Shown one piece after another: positions 1-26,200 of a stretch of DNA of 64,000 nt. The stretch is taken from NCBI GenBank assembly GCA_008360975.2, contig CM039184.1, positions 34,273,797 to 34,337,796 on the forward strand, in the 5' to 3' direction. A program made the translations under genes and the position numbers. The notes beneath the pieces are model-generated. The model did not search any database and was not told where the DNA came from. It saw only the letters and a list, made by a program, of their open reading frames with translations. Each line of letters begins with the position of its first letter. Position 1 is the stretch's first letter. The stretch is from Lichenostomus cassidix. Lineage: Eukaryota; Chordata; Aves; Passeriformes; Meliphagidae.

Positions 1-2189
1 TCAGAGGTAATGAAAATGCATGGCCTGTCTTATAAAGCTGATGATGATTTTCTCTGTCTTTGAAACTCCTGAGTCCCTGGAACTCGTTCACCACTTGCAA
101 ATGTGACTGATATCCACTCAGTCTGAATCATCCATGAATGCTGCTTTCTAAAAGTCATCTCTGCACATCTATTATGTGGGAACTAATTTAACATCTATGG
201 CTTATTACAGGATTGCTAGGGTAATAAGTAAGAATAACTAAATAAAAAGAAATAAAAAGATGCAAATGGGAAACATTATGCCAATTAGGAGACAGAAAGA
301 AACAACGTATTTATTAATTTGGCGTAACTCCTGTTGGCATAACTTGAAGATCTAGGCAATATTATATTCCAGATAGTAACCCTTCTGAGTTACATCTTCC
401 TAAAGTTAGTGCTGGTCTCCTATAGTGATGCTGACTGCTTTAAATGAAAAAGTGTTTTAAATGATACAATCCATATATGGCAATAAAATAATTTGATATT
501 GTCAGAAGAACTTTATCTACTCTGTTAATGCTTGATTTATTGTATGAAGCTGAAAAAAAGTATCTTAAGTTCATTATTAGCCAAATGTAGAAAAAGGTCA
601 AAGTTCTGTTTACATCAAGGAAATGAAATACTTTCATGTTAATTTTTTCCAGACCACATCACAACATATCCACTTGTTAAGTCAATCCAGATCTGATATA
701 ATTTGAAAGTGAAAGACAATATAATTCTGAAGGTATTCTCCAAATTTTGTACAGGTATAGGGAATCTTTTAGCTGCAGTCAGATTTGCTAACAGGTTTCT
801 GGGATATCAAGTCTCAAAGAGAATCAGCAAGGCCTTTATTCTTCTCCCTCCCATTGTGTCTTCTGCGCTTTGCAGGGTTACACAATAGTTTCCATAATCA
901 TTAGCAGACAAGTGAGATACAGCATGGTATTCCTGGGAGTAATATTAGAAGAATGAAAATGTATTTTTCTTTGCAGTTTTAATTCAGAATGATTACAGTT
1001 CAAGCACTGCAATTGTTCTATTCCCACCTAAGACTGTCTAGAGTGGGCTGCTCAAAACCTGTTATTAAGTAATAAAGAAGACAGATTAGGACATGCACAG
1101 CACAGCTCAATGGAGTTCTTTTATATATTTGCCTCAGTGGGTCCCAGTCCAGATTGCAAAGGCAGGACTGAAAGAACTGCGGATCTGTAGGTCACAATGT
1201 TTTAAAATACAAGTACAAATGAAATACAAGGGGATTTTTTAAAATACAAATAGAATTTCTAGGTGTCCAGAGTTGGCCCAGAACTTCTAGGTGCTTTTCA
1301 TCTGTCAAAAGCATGAAAATGCAGTGGAACCAGAGTGCAGGTAGAAGGGAACGTGCAGCTAAATGCTCACTCAGAAGTAGGGCCCAGGTTGCAGGGAAAT
1401 ACCTGTGCAAGCAGCCCTCTCCAGCACTGCAGCAACCTCCTCCTCAGCTGCCCCCAGCAGGGCAGAACCAGAGCTGCGCTCACCACACCAAGCCCTGCCC
1501 TTCCTGTGTCCTCTCTTCCCCAGCGGCAGATGGTGTCACTTGCATCGGATGGCTTAAACCCAGAGAGTGGTTATTTGCTGGTGCATGGATGAAATGGAAA
1601 GGGAAAACCAAAACTTCCATTTGCCATGTCATTTCCTCCTATGTGAACGTTACCCACCCTTTTCCTTTTGTCTCAAGTGGCTTTCTCCATGAGCACTTAA
1701 TAACAGTGAATGCTCTCTCCCAGGAGACCAGAAAATGTGCATTAAGAGGTACAGGGAAACAGCATGTGCATATAGGATTTCACTGTCATTGTTCGATTTG
1801 CCTTGTTCGGGATATTAATTTAATTAAAGAGGCTTCAACACAGTCAGAGAAAAACTCTCTAAATTAAATTAGCTGATAACAAAACCAGGTAATGTGGCAC
1901 AAATGGAATTGCATTGTGCTTACATGCAACTAAATTAACATTTAGATCTCTGAAAATTAAGAGGTGTTTGATTCAACACATCACTAATAGAAGGCTTGCT
2001 TAATAATGATATTTTGATTGTTTTCCTAATTCAGGTTTGTCTGAATGACAACATGACAAAACTATTTGACAATGACTATAGCATTTACCTGAGAATTAAA
2101 ATAAGTCTTAAATGATGTTTACATTTACTCCTCTATAAAAATATTATTTTAATGAAAAGACACAATTTGTTGCTGTATAAAATAATTTT
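1..2189. other. Flank downstream of AADAT, no gene recognised
   Basis: This is AT-rich sequence with one GC-richer block at about 1310-1620. The block carries a 184-codon open frame on the plus strand (1313-1867) and an overlapping frame (1335-1592). Neither resembles a family I know, CpG is sparse, and the frames are likely chance. In human the next gene on this side is MFAP3L; nothing of it is recognisable here. Confidence 0.5.
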
Positions 2190-2843
2190 TTTATTTGAGC
2201 CCCAGACAAAAATTGCCTAATAGCAACCTCAGAGTTTTCATAATTTCTACACATGCTTATGAATGCAAGTTGAGATGTGAAAACTTCCTTATTTTATCTG
2301 ACATTTATTTTATTTTATCCTTGTTTTATCTGACAAAACTGCAGTGAAATTAAATACTAATCCTCAAATTGTTAAAATCAGATGCCATACAGTAGGACAA
2401 GAAGGAAAGTGACACATGAGACAATTCCAAAATAAGATTTTTGAGGAATGTATCAGTTGAGACTATGTAATAGTGGTTAAGACCACCTCAAATTCAACTT
2501 CCTAAGTAAATGATTTCTGTTTCCCAGCTACAATGGAAAACAAAAGTCAGAACAAAAATCAATTAAAATCTAACAAAACCAAGGATTTTACAGGAAATAG
2601 AGCATTTTGGGTTTGAGTGTTTTAAATGTTTCTGAATTGGATACATTTAATAATGTAATGTCCTGTCAAAAAAATCAGGAAAATTGTTTTTCACTTTCAT
2701 TTTTTGTCTTTTTTTTAGCTGGAAAATCTAAGGAAACATCCACTGTATTGTACTTGCTTATAATTTGTTCTGATGAAATCCAAATGTTAATAAATATTTT
2801 CCGGAGATGATTTTAATTACTGCAAGAGCTCTATTTAGCTTTT
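2190..2843 (-). other. AADAT: AADAT 3' untranslated region and candidate polyadenylation signals
   Basis: Reading the minus strand past the stop, the first close clusters of AATAAA are at 2314-2309 and 2309-2304 (overlapping), then 2195-2190. Any of them could end the transcript, giving a 3' UTR of about 0.55-0.65 kb. The true cleavage site cannot be decided from sequence alone. Confidence 0.4.
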
Positions 2844-17063
<14,220 letters not shown>

Positions 17064-17065
17064 AT

Positions 17066-17689
17066 CTATGGAGAAAGAGTAATTAGTTGGACATGAAACT
17101 AGATAAGGGAATAAGAACTGCAGTGTGCTTTTGGTATGTGCATCTCCCACAAGTAATGCTTTCATCTGGAAAATTTGTTGTATGCCAGTGATCAGGAAAA
17201 AGCCCTTTTCCCCTCCCTTTACTGTCAGCTCTGGAGTCTAAAAGGCAAATTACAAATTTGAAGATTTGATGGCTCTTAAATAACCATCAGCTCTTTTTTA
17301 TTTAGTAAGAATCCAGCTTTATTTAGCTGTATTAAGCACTGCATTTGAAGTGCTTTTAGGACTGCCAGCCATCGTTATGAGTCACAACAGTTGTCAAGTT
17401 AGGGGTGGTTTTTTTTTTGGAAAGGATAATTAAGAACGCCTTTTAAATGTTTCTGAGTAGCGATTCCTCTCCTTTTTCCTGGTACCCATAGAGATTGAGT
17501 GGTTAGTGAACTACAGGCCGGCAGGAAGCCCGAAGGGAAGGAAAGCACAGGAATGAAATGGAAGGGCAAAGAACAACCACAATACCACGCATGTGGCGGC
17601 AGTGACTAAAACTGATCTACCGAGCAGGGCCGCTTTAAAAATCCATATCGAGCTTTCTAAGAATCCCTCCTTAACTTCGCTCCCCGTTG
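17066..17689 (-). other. AADAT intron between the untranslated first exon and the first coding exon
   Basis: No coding content is seen. The stretch at about 17265-17405 is dense in TTTATTTAG and ATTAAG type motifs and contains TGAGTCA (17378-17384), an AP-1-type site. It may be a regulatory element in the first intron; this is inference. Confidence 0.4.
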
Positions 17690-18260
17690 GGCCCGGCAGA
17701 GGCGCGGTGCTGGCTGTGCAAGGGCTCGAACGGGGCTGTGTTTGAAGGGACAGCCGAGGCAGCGCTTTGCCACCCTCCCCGGGGCGATTCCCCAGACACC
17801 CCAGTGTTCGCCCCGCAGCCCCTCCGGAGGGGGCACGGAGCCCTCAGGGCCATCCGGAGCCCTCAGGGCCATCCCGAGCTCACGAGCGGCGGCCTCACTG
17901 TCCGGAGGGCTCGGCGGCGGCCGCGGGCACCTACCAGCGGAGGGTGGCGGCGGCCCCTCTGTGGGCATGTGCTGTGCCGTGCTGTTCCGGGCCGGGCGGG
18001 GCTGGGAGCGGACACGGGGCTCTGGCCGGCGCCGCCGCCTGCGCGCTGCGGGCAGCTCGGCAGCGAGTCCTGGCGCGGGCCCCAGAGCGATCCTGTGCGG
18101 CTCCGTGCTAAAGGCCTTAAACGAGCGGCTCCCCGCCGGCTCTGTCTGTGTAGTGCCCGTGAGGCGAGGGCTGGAGCCCCACAGTGCGGGGACAGGCGGG
18201 GGCAGCCCCGGGGGCGGCCAGGGCCTCCCCGGCAGCGGCGGGGCGAAGCAGGGGCTGGCG
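17690..18260 (-). promoter_or_regulatory. AADAT: CpG island, likely AADAT promoter and 5' untranslated exon
   Basis: About 570 bp of very GC- and CpG-rich sequence lies 0.6 kb upstream of the start-codon exon, in an otherwise AT-rich window. It has GC-box-like motifs (GGGCGGGGC at about 17994-18002, GGGGGCGGCC at about 18210) and no clear TATA box, as usual for broad CpG-island promoters. A minus-strand donor, CCGCTG|GTAGGTG, falls at 17935/17934 and could end the untranslated first exon; an alternative donor GTGAGT lies near 18281. Many long open frames here on both strands are products of stop-poor GC-rich sequence, not genes. Confidence 0.75.
17837..17874. repeat. Perfect 19-bp tandem duplication in the CpG island
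   Basis: The unit GGAGCCCTCAGGGCCATCC occurs twice in a row without a mismatch (17837-17855, 17856-17874). It lies just inside intron 1 if the donor at 17935 is used. Confidence 0.9.
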
Positions 18261-18282
18261 GTGGTGGGAAACGGAGACTCAC

Positions 18283-18785
18283 GGAATGGTTTGGCATGGA
18301 AGGGACCTTCAAGATGATCTGGTTCCAACCACCCTGCCACGGGCAAGGACGCTTTTCCTTAGAATTCATTGCTCAGAGCTCCATCCAACTTGGCATTGAA
18401 CACTTTCGGGGATGGGCCATCCACAACGTCTCTGGGAAACCTGTCGCAGGGTCTCATCACCCTCACAGTTAAGAATGTCTTTCTAGTATCCAATCTAAAG
18501 CTACTCCCTCTCAATTTGAAGTCATTTCCCCTTGACACTTATAAAAAGTCCCTCTTCAGCTCTCTTGTAGCCCTCTTTGAGTACTGGAAGTTGCTCTAAG
18601 GTTTCCCTGGAATCCTCAGGCTGACCAACCCCAATTCTCTCTGACGGTCTTTACAGAAGAGGTACTCCAGCCTTCATGGCCCTCCTCTGCACTTGCTCCA
18701 ACAGGTCAATATCTTCCCTTTGCTGGCGTGGGAGCACTCTGGCTCATAAGAGTGGAGTAGAGGGGCAGAATCACCTCCCTTCTAA
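18283..18785 (-). mobile_element. CR1 LINE 3' fragment
   Basis: Read on the plus strand it opens GGAATGGTTTGGCATGGAAG, then continues through the GACCTTCAAGATGATCTGGT, CTCTGGGAAACCTG and CAGAATCACCTCCCT blocks. These are the reverse complement of the avian CR1 3' region, so the element is in minus-sense orientation and 5'-truncated at the right end. It is diverged and carries no intact ORF. Its 3' end touches the upstream edge of the AADAT CpG island. Confidence 0.9.
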
Positions 18786-20519
18786 TGGTAATGGTCGCAC
18801 ACTTTAATCAACTTTACAATGTTTCTACTAAATATTCTCCTCAAAAAAGGAGGCAGTATTTTATTTAAAATTTGAAGTGGGACATCTGTAAGTAATTTTT
18901 TCTCCCCACAGATGAGTAGGATGAGTGGAAGGAAAAGCAGGTTGGTAGTGTGACATGTCCCTCCTTGCTGGGTGTCACATGCTGTTGCTTGTGCAGCACA
19001 TGTAACTGGTGGTATAGCTGCTGCTGCTTAGGAAGGTGCACAGTGTCATCTTCTAGTCATGGCTTTGGACTTCAGCACTTTGAGGTTGCCATGGCATGGC
19101 AAAATCAGTTGTGCTTTGCAGCAGACCTTTGCAGCAGGTCTTTGTAGTTAACTTGGAGGCAGGAGAGTAAAAATACTGGATGGGGACGAGCATTGGAGCA
19201 TTTCTAGGCTTTAATTCAGTAAATCACCAGGCTTTATGGTGCCCATTGCTCAAAGCATGTTTTAATTGAAACCTTCCAAAACTTGCTGAAGGCAAAACTG
19301 AGATATGAGAGCAGAATGTCTCTAGAAAAAAGATGAGGTGCGTTAACAAGATACCCTTCCCCCCCACCTTTCAGTTTGGGTGATTTTATGCAGCATTTTG
19401 ATCTGCTGAAAGGCTTCATTATTAGATGGAGTAGTTTGAAATGGAAGTGGAGTTGCTGTCAAGTTTGTACTGCAGTGAGGAAGGATTGTTTCCCTAGTTG
19501 GTGTGTGAACGCTCTTACACTGAAAATCAAATTTTATTAATAGCTTTAATGATCTGAAGAATTTATAATTTAGGTAATTGCCTTCTAGTAGTGTGATGTG
19601 CAGGCAAAAATAAAAGATGGGTGTATAAATGTGAAATAGGAAGTGGAGAGATACTGAACTTCTGTAGGGTTCTGGCTGTGAAAGACTGATTGAATTTGAG
19701 CTGCTTTTTGTGTAAATATGTTTTTTCATTTCCTGGCTGTCAGTGTTGCATTATGTGACACAGGCCAAAGCCTAGAGAAGTCAAGGGAAGGTTTTCCATT
19801 TTCCATTGATTTTTGTGGGCTTTGTCTGGTCTCTTTACCAATTATGGTGTCATCCTATTCAAACAAACAAAAAAAAAATTACTGCACAATTGTTTGGATG
19901 CTTATCCCAGCCGGATTCATGTGGCAGTACTCTGCATCTCTGTTTATATTCCTTAGCAACCACAGGTCGAGTGCTCTGTTTTACTACTGTGTAAAAAGTT
20001 CTGTCTTTTCTGTCTTTGTTTATTTTGTGCACACTTAGAACAATAATGATTTGGTGCAAGTCTTGCATAATTCATGAAGCATCGTTAAGTTCTGCATGTA
20101 GTTGTTGTTAATGTCTCCTGTCATCTGAAACTGCACTACCTCTTCCTAAACTTGCTACATGCTATATCCACTGATGTGTTAAAAACCCCAAACAAACAGA
20201 ACAAAAACACCTAAAGCCATTTGATTCGGGAAGAACAGGGAGATTAGCTAAATATTATTACTTCAGTTTCCTTCTCCCCTAAGGACTACAGGATATTTCT
20301 TTTCAGACGACCGAGAGGAGGACAAAGGATTGAGACAGTAAACACAAAAAATTAACTGAGTTGCTGTTTTTGCAACTGTGTCAACAAAGTGTGACTCTCT
20401 CCAAGACTCTGCAGTACAGCCTGCGATACTGTACATCTTTTAGTTTTATAGCATCTCCATTCTGTGATGTTTGAGTGCCATATTTGAAGCGATCATTTCA
20501 CATCGATTTAATGTGAGTA
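18786..20519. other. Intergenic sequence between CR1 and the second CpG block
   Basis: AT-rich unique sequence with short A and T runs (for example A9 near 19870). Open frames of 106 and 128 codons occur here, but they have no recognisable domain and look random. Nothing else stands out. Confidence 0.5.
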
Positions 20520-20800
20520 TGAAAATCACGGTGCTGTCGGCCCAGGACGGCGCGGGGAGCAGAGCAGCTCCCGAAGGGTTAATAGCTCGATGAGCAGATC
20601 CAATAACGCAAGCACTCCTCGGCCGAGCCAGGCCCGCAGCGGCGCTCGGCGGCCGCAGGATGGCGTGTGCGCACTGCGTGTCCGGCTGCGAGCTCCAGCT
20701 CCGCGATAGGGATTCCAGCTAAAATCATATTGCCGTATTTTATTTGGCTGGCAGTTGTAGTTGTGATCAAGAGTCCTGCCTGAACGGCCTGGCTGCCCGC
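20520..20800. promoter_or_regulatory. Second, isolated CpG-rich block; possible orphan promoter or regulatory island
   Basis: A short block rich in CGGC, GCGCGG and GGCGCTCGGCGGCC words rises sharply from AT-rich flanks about 2.3 kb upstream of the AADAT island. No exon of a known gene is recognised beside it. Flanking sequence on both sides (about 20440-20520 and 20700-20990) reads like unique, non-repeat DNA. It could be an alternative AADAT promoter, the start of a divergent plus-strand non-coding RNA, or a CpG-rich enhancer; sequence alone does not decide. Confidence 0.5.
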
Positions 20801-23800
20801 GTTTCAGTGAATGGGTTAAATTTCTGCAAGTAATGCTTCTTGCGGTTTGGGGACAGCAGGACTGGAAAGTGGTCCTGTCAAAATGGCCTTACAATGTGAA
20901 AGTGGGAATTTTATCGTAACACATTGGAACGGCTGAGAAAATCGCATGAGACCGGAAAATGGAGAAGTGTGAGATCAGCCATTTTAAACATTAGAAGCAA
21001 ATTGTTTCTGCCAAGAGCTGCCTTCCCCAGGAAAAATGCTGACTTTGGCAGCGTTTGTGTTTGCAGAACACCCCCTGTGTGCAGCAAGCCATCGCTGGTG
21101 TGCAGCAGCCACTGATATCAGGAAGATCTTAGCAGTACAGGACAGTTTGAATCTGGGATGTGAACATCCACAGACACAATTACTGCAGAGATCAGAGGTA
21201 TCTTGTTTTCGTTTGGGAAGCTAAAATGGCTAGGAGTGTGTTGGCTCTGGCTCTGGAGACAATTAGTGGAAGAGATGTGAAGTTAGTTGTCCTTTGGCTT
21301 GCAGATTACTTAAGTTACCAAATTCTGACTGTCTTTACTCTAAGCTCTTGCGGAAGTAACGCTTCTATTCTTCCTTTATGTTGTGCCTTTTTCAGTGAGG
21401 TCCTGATCTTGCTGGACCTAATCAGAGCTGCTGCAAAAGAAGTAGAATGCTGTCATTTGCACCTCTCCCTCTCTGAAGCAATTGCATGTAAAACATGTTT
21501 ACTGCATGTTTATGCAGGGGTTTAAAACTAGTTGCATTCTTAAAATGGGAGAGATCTTGGGGAAGAGTGAAGATTGATTCTCAAACAGTTACAAATCCTG
21601 CTGCCTATCCAAATAAAATTAAACAGCATTCTAGTCTCACCTGTATGTTTGTTGACCATCTCAGCATTAGGAGGACATCCTGGTGTGCTTTCTGCTGCTG
21701 TTCATGTTATTGCACACACACCTACCCCCTTTTTTTTTTTGGTAATAGCTAGCTCCTTATTATGCTTCAGAGAATGTCAGATGAAAGAAACAGGACATCC
21801 ATTATACTCATAAGATTTGTAGCAGCTGTCAAATGATACTGTCTTAGAGTGGAAGATGTGTGGCTCTGCAGAGTGACAGCTGTGGCTTGTATATGTTTGA
21901 AGCAGCCCTCTCTGCTTGAAGGGTGGTTTCACCCTGGCACCTAGATATATAGCAGTCTTACTCTGATTGGCAACCTTTTTTATTCTTCTCTTTTAGTTTT
22001 TTGAGTGTACAAGGGCTGTCATCATTGCTTCCATCTTTGCCTTTTCATCCAGTCAAGTAGAGGGAAGAGCACAGTATCTAGAACAACAATTTTCTGGATA
22101 TTCTAAGAGAACTATAGAAAAGCTGACTTTCACACTAATATATTCCTCAAAAACAGTTGTTTGTTCCAGAATGTATTCCTTTGATAGGATTTCTAATACA
22201 GTGAGATGTTTGCCCTGGACATGCATGAGACATTCCTGTGTTTCAAAATAAAAAAAAAAAAGAGGACTGATATTTTTCAGATTACTTTGTCCATGCTATA
22301 GAAGCTGAAATTGGATGGAACAAAGATCAATAATGTATCCAGTTAATACAGTAACGTATAAATGAAATGAATCATAAGAAATGAAATGACTTCTCTTGAC
22401 AATCTTGAGATAAATGCTGTTCCATAATACCTCAGTCTTGTCAATTTGAATTTATATTATAGACAAACAGTTGCTGACGTGTGAACTCTATTGTGTAAAT
22501 CTCCCAGGAAGCAGGTACTTGCTATTATTTGCGACATATGTTATTCCTAGGGCTCAACCTTTGTTATCCATTTTCATTTAGTGAAGGCAAAAGAGTTTTT
22601 CTCCCCTGGCCTTGACTGTTCCTCTGTTCCTAGCAAGGTCACATGTTTGTCTGGTGCAAGTGTGGCATGGAAAAAGGAATGATCCTAAAGGCAGAACAAG
22701 ATAATGGAGAAGTGAAATTGTTCCTTCATTCTTGTCATTGCCTGGAGAAAATATGCTTCTCAGGCGTGGTGACAACTGGTACTAATGATGTGTTGTGTTT
22801 CTTTCTTTATATTGAAGCTTGTCCATTCAACATGAAGGAATTTGCTGGTTTTGCATATAGTTGTCTTCAAACTGATGAAGATACATTTTGTTGTCATTCT
22901 TGATTAAAATTTGGCCTTTTGCCATGAGAGTAATTTGGGCATTTATCTATAAATTTTAATTTCTGGGCCTTACTTTTATAAACAAAACAAAACAAAAAAA
23001 TCAGGCTATTTTTCTGTATCCTACTGCAAGTCAGATTTTACATTCAGAAGTTGCAATAGAATTATATTTCTATTCCATTTGGTTTTGTTCCTAAGAGCTA
23101 TGTTTCTTCCTGTTCAAATCACATCTGTAATAAAAAGAAAATTGGCACTTCTGAGAACAGACGTCTACATGTGTTATCAGAGCAGGTGTGGATAAGCAAG
23201 ACCCTCATATCAATCTGTCTTACAGTGCCTATCTGCCTGCAGTCATTACGTGGCTCCAGAGATGATACAGAATTCCTAAAGCAGCCTGAAGGTGCTTCTG
23301 TCACTCTCAATAGACAGGGAAACTGGGAGGTAGCCTGATGTAGCCTTTTCCTTTGAAGCATGAAAATTTGCTCCTGTGTTATGTATCCTATAATATGCAG
23401 ACTTAGCTTGATATACTCCACAATTGTTGCGTGTAACTAGGACTCTAAAATTTTTGGAAAACTTGTGAGAAAGCATATTTTATATTTGTGGAGACTTATT
23501 AAATGGACCAACTCCATCTCCTGCCTATTGTTCTAGTGGCTATTGTTCTAGTATATTTGTCTTGACATATTGTATTACTGTGCTGGGCATATCATACTTC
23601 CCCCATTGTTGGCCAATGCTTTTGAGATTCAAGCCTTAAAACAGATGAGAAGCTCCAGAAACTGCAGTCTGTCATTTGATATAAAGAGTCTCTGTAATGT
23701 TGACAGGAAGTTAATCTCTAAAAAAGGTTAAATGTTCTTCAGTGTCCTTGAAGAATAAAAAAACTCCAACTAGGCAGGAATGGGGAGGACTGAGAGGGTG

Positions 23801-25872
23801 CTTGCCATGTGTTTATGGGGTGCTTCAGGGTAATTTTTTTCCTCAGACCATCTCTCATTTTTGTCTTCCTTTTCTCTCTCTTAAATGAGAATATTCCCAG
23901 AACATGCTCAAAACCTGAATTTCTTTTCTGTGGACAATTGCTACATATAGCTGCTCTTTCCTAATGAAATTTCTAAATGCACTCTTGTTCTGATAGTGCT
24001 CATTTGTTAATTCAGGTTGAAATAAAGTCTGTTTTAATTATGCCATTTTTTCTCCTCTGTAATCCTTATTCAAACAAATGCTGTGCCCTGCAATTCCAAG
24101 AGTGAAAAGTATGCATTGTCATGCAGATTCTCAGGCTTCTTTCCATGCAGGTGGTCAAGGTGATCCTTCCTCATGAAGTATATTCATATCTGCCTGAATG
24201 CTGAATAGCTGTGGGATCTTTGGACATAATCTCAATATTTTTCTTCTTTTCCTTCTTGGACTCTTTATTCCTCAGAGCTTTGTTTCTCTGTCCTGCTTTC
24301 CTCTTGTACCTGGAGCTCAGTCTCAGTCACTGGTTCCTTGAAATTCTCATTATAGTTCCTTTTGTGTTATGTTATTTCCTATTACATGGAATAACTTCTT
24401 AGTTAAAGCAACCCAAATTTCACTTCTCAGTTCAGAGGAGATCCTTAGCCAAACTATTGGGGTTGTAACCAGGGTATATTTTATTGTCTACATGTGGCTT
24501 TGTGCAAAATATAATTTTTTTTTTAAACTAAACTCTTCCTTAGGCAGTGACAGTGTTTTGCTGCTGCTATGTCTAATGCTGTAATGCGTAATGGAACTTT
24601 CATAGGACAATCAAAATGATGTATTATCTGTTGGAATAGCAAGACAGATGAAAGCAAAATCATGGGTTCTACAGGTCTGGTGATCTTGGAAAATGCTCCT
24701 TTAGAGATGACAGATTATGATTGAATAAGGTTATATTAATTTATCATCAAATAGCAGAAGTTCTAGGAGAGACAGTTTTATATTGTTTCTAAATAGTACG
24801 GCCAGTTTCTTCTGATGTTGAACTCCTCACCTTCACTTTGTGAAACAGCTTTATTTCTGTGTTGTGAGCCTTGATTGTGCTATCATTGTTTAACATATTT
24901 TGAACTTCAGTGTTTGTGTCCCAGACAAGTTCCTCATCCCTTTTCCTTCTGGCTGATCCGGGGCATGATTCAAAATCCTCTCAGAAACAGCCAAGTTCAT
25001 TTTTATGATCTTGATTTGTAAAGCACACTAGCTTTCTGTGTTTTTTCATACTCCACTAAATTTAAAAATTATAAACAGTTCTGCAAGCACCAACAATCTG
25101 TGGACTTGTACCTCTCTGTCAGCACATTCAGCGGAAGCAATTGCATTCACAGAAAGAATTATAAAATTTACTGTATCATATAGACTATGAACAGCATTTT
25201 AAGGGCCTTTTAGCATTCATCAAAAGCTCTTAGCTCTGCAGTTGCTTTTGTTTTGTCTTTTGTTTTTATTGCATTCAGGCTATAAATCACTGCTTTTAAA
25301 ATGGGCTTAGAAAGTACTTTTTTCTAAAGCTGTCAGCAATTAAACTGAAAAAGTTAACTTCTCAGGAATTAAATTATATAAATTAGTCAGATTAATTATG
25401 AAAACTGAGGCAGAGATTGGTTCAAGTAAGATGAACTGTAGAATGATGGAATTAAATCTAGAAAACAAGAATATTCATAAGGCAAATTCAGTAGATGACA
25501 TAATAAACCAAATTTTCATCAATCGAAAATATCTGAATTTCCTTAATTTCTTTGAAGTGTTGAAGTAACTGTTTATACAACCAGGCCATGTTTTTAGAGT
25601 AACTCTGGCTAATGCCACATCTGTATCATGGAGCTGGTGAGAAAGATGGAGGGAATAGTCTGTTGTCAATGCTTATAGGTAGATATAGGGCTATATTGCC
25701 TATAAAAGACAAGTTGTGTTTGTGAGAGTGTCCTTTGGATTCTGGAAATTGTGAATTAAAATTCTGATTTTTCATATGAATTTAGAGAAATTCTTTGTTT
25801 CTATGGTGTGCAGGAATTCTTGGGAGTGTTTATCACATAGATGAGACAAGTAGCTGTTTGGAAAGGTTGATG
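20801..25872. other. Gene desert segment, no gene recognised
   Basis: AT-rich sequence without convincing exons. It has short mononucleotide runs near 21730 (T) and 22249 (A). The part at 25020-25470 is AT-rich, repeat-free and has many ATTA and TAAT cores, so it is a weak candidate conserved element. Open frames up to 121 codons have no recognisable domain. Confidence 0.5.
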
Positions 25873-26074
25873 TGATGTAGCAGGGTCTGCGAGGGTGGCA
25901 CAGGCCTACTCCCCCCCTGTCTGAGGTCCCTGGTTCGTATAATCCCACCAGATCTGGGGCGGGCGGCCCCCGAGGTTCCGCGGCATGGCGGCAGTCTCCA
26001 AACCACGTCAATTCAGCAGGAATATAGTGAGACTAAGAAAAGAACTGGACTGCATCTCTGTTCTGGCAGGGAGG

Positions 26075-26080
26075 TTTATT
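26075..26080 (-). terminator. AATAAA polyadenylation signal of the solo LTR
   Basis: AATAAA on the minus strand lies downstream of the TATA-like box and about 200 bp before the U5 end of the LTR, as expected for the end of the R region. Confidence 0.5.
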
Positions 26081-26190
26081 GGGGGTAACGGGGAAAAGGG
26101 TCGCTGGGAAAGGAGAAGGGGAGGGAAGCAGGAATGGGATAGGAGCTGCCAGCCCAGAGATGCAGAGACCTCGAGCTGATCTGGACATCA

Positions 26191-26200
26191 GCTTATAAAG
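26191..26200 (-). promoter_or_regulatory. TATA-like box of the solo LTR
   Basis: CTTTATAAGC on the minus strand sits about 110 bp before the AATAAA of the same LTR, a spacing that fits a U3 TATA box followed by R. Confidence 0.5.

Noticed and set aside
1..2189. Search for an exon or promoter of MFAP3L, the expected neighbour
   Set aside because: No immunoglobulin-domain coding or CpG-rich promoter was seen.
17657..18472. Several long open frames (up to 261 codons) on both strands in the CpG island
   Set aside because: Stop codons are rare in GC-rich DNA; the translations are Pro/Arg/Gly/Ala-rich without domains, and frames overlap on both strands and run into the CR1.
25772..26011. 79-codon minus-strand frame at the U5 end of the solo LTR
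   Set aside because: It spans the LTR edge into flanking DNA and has no retroviral protein similarity.
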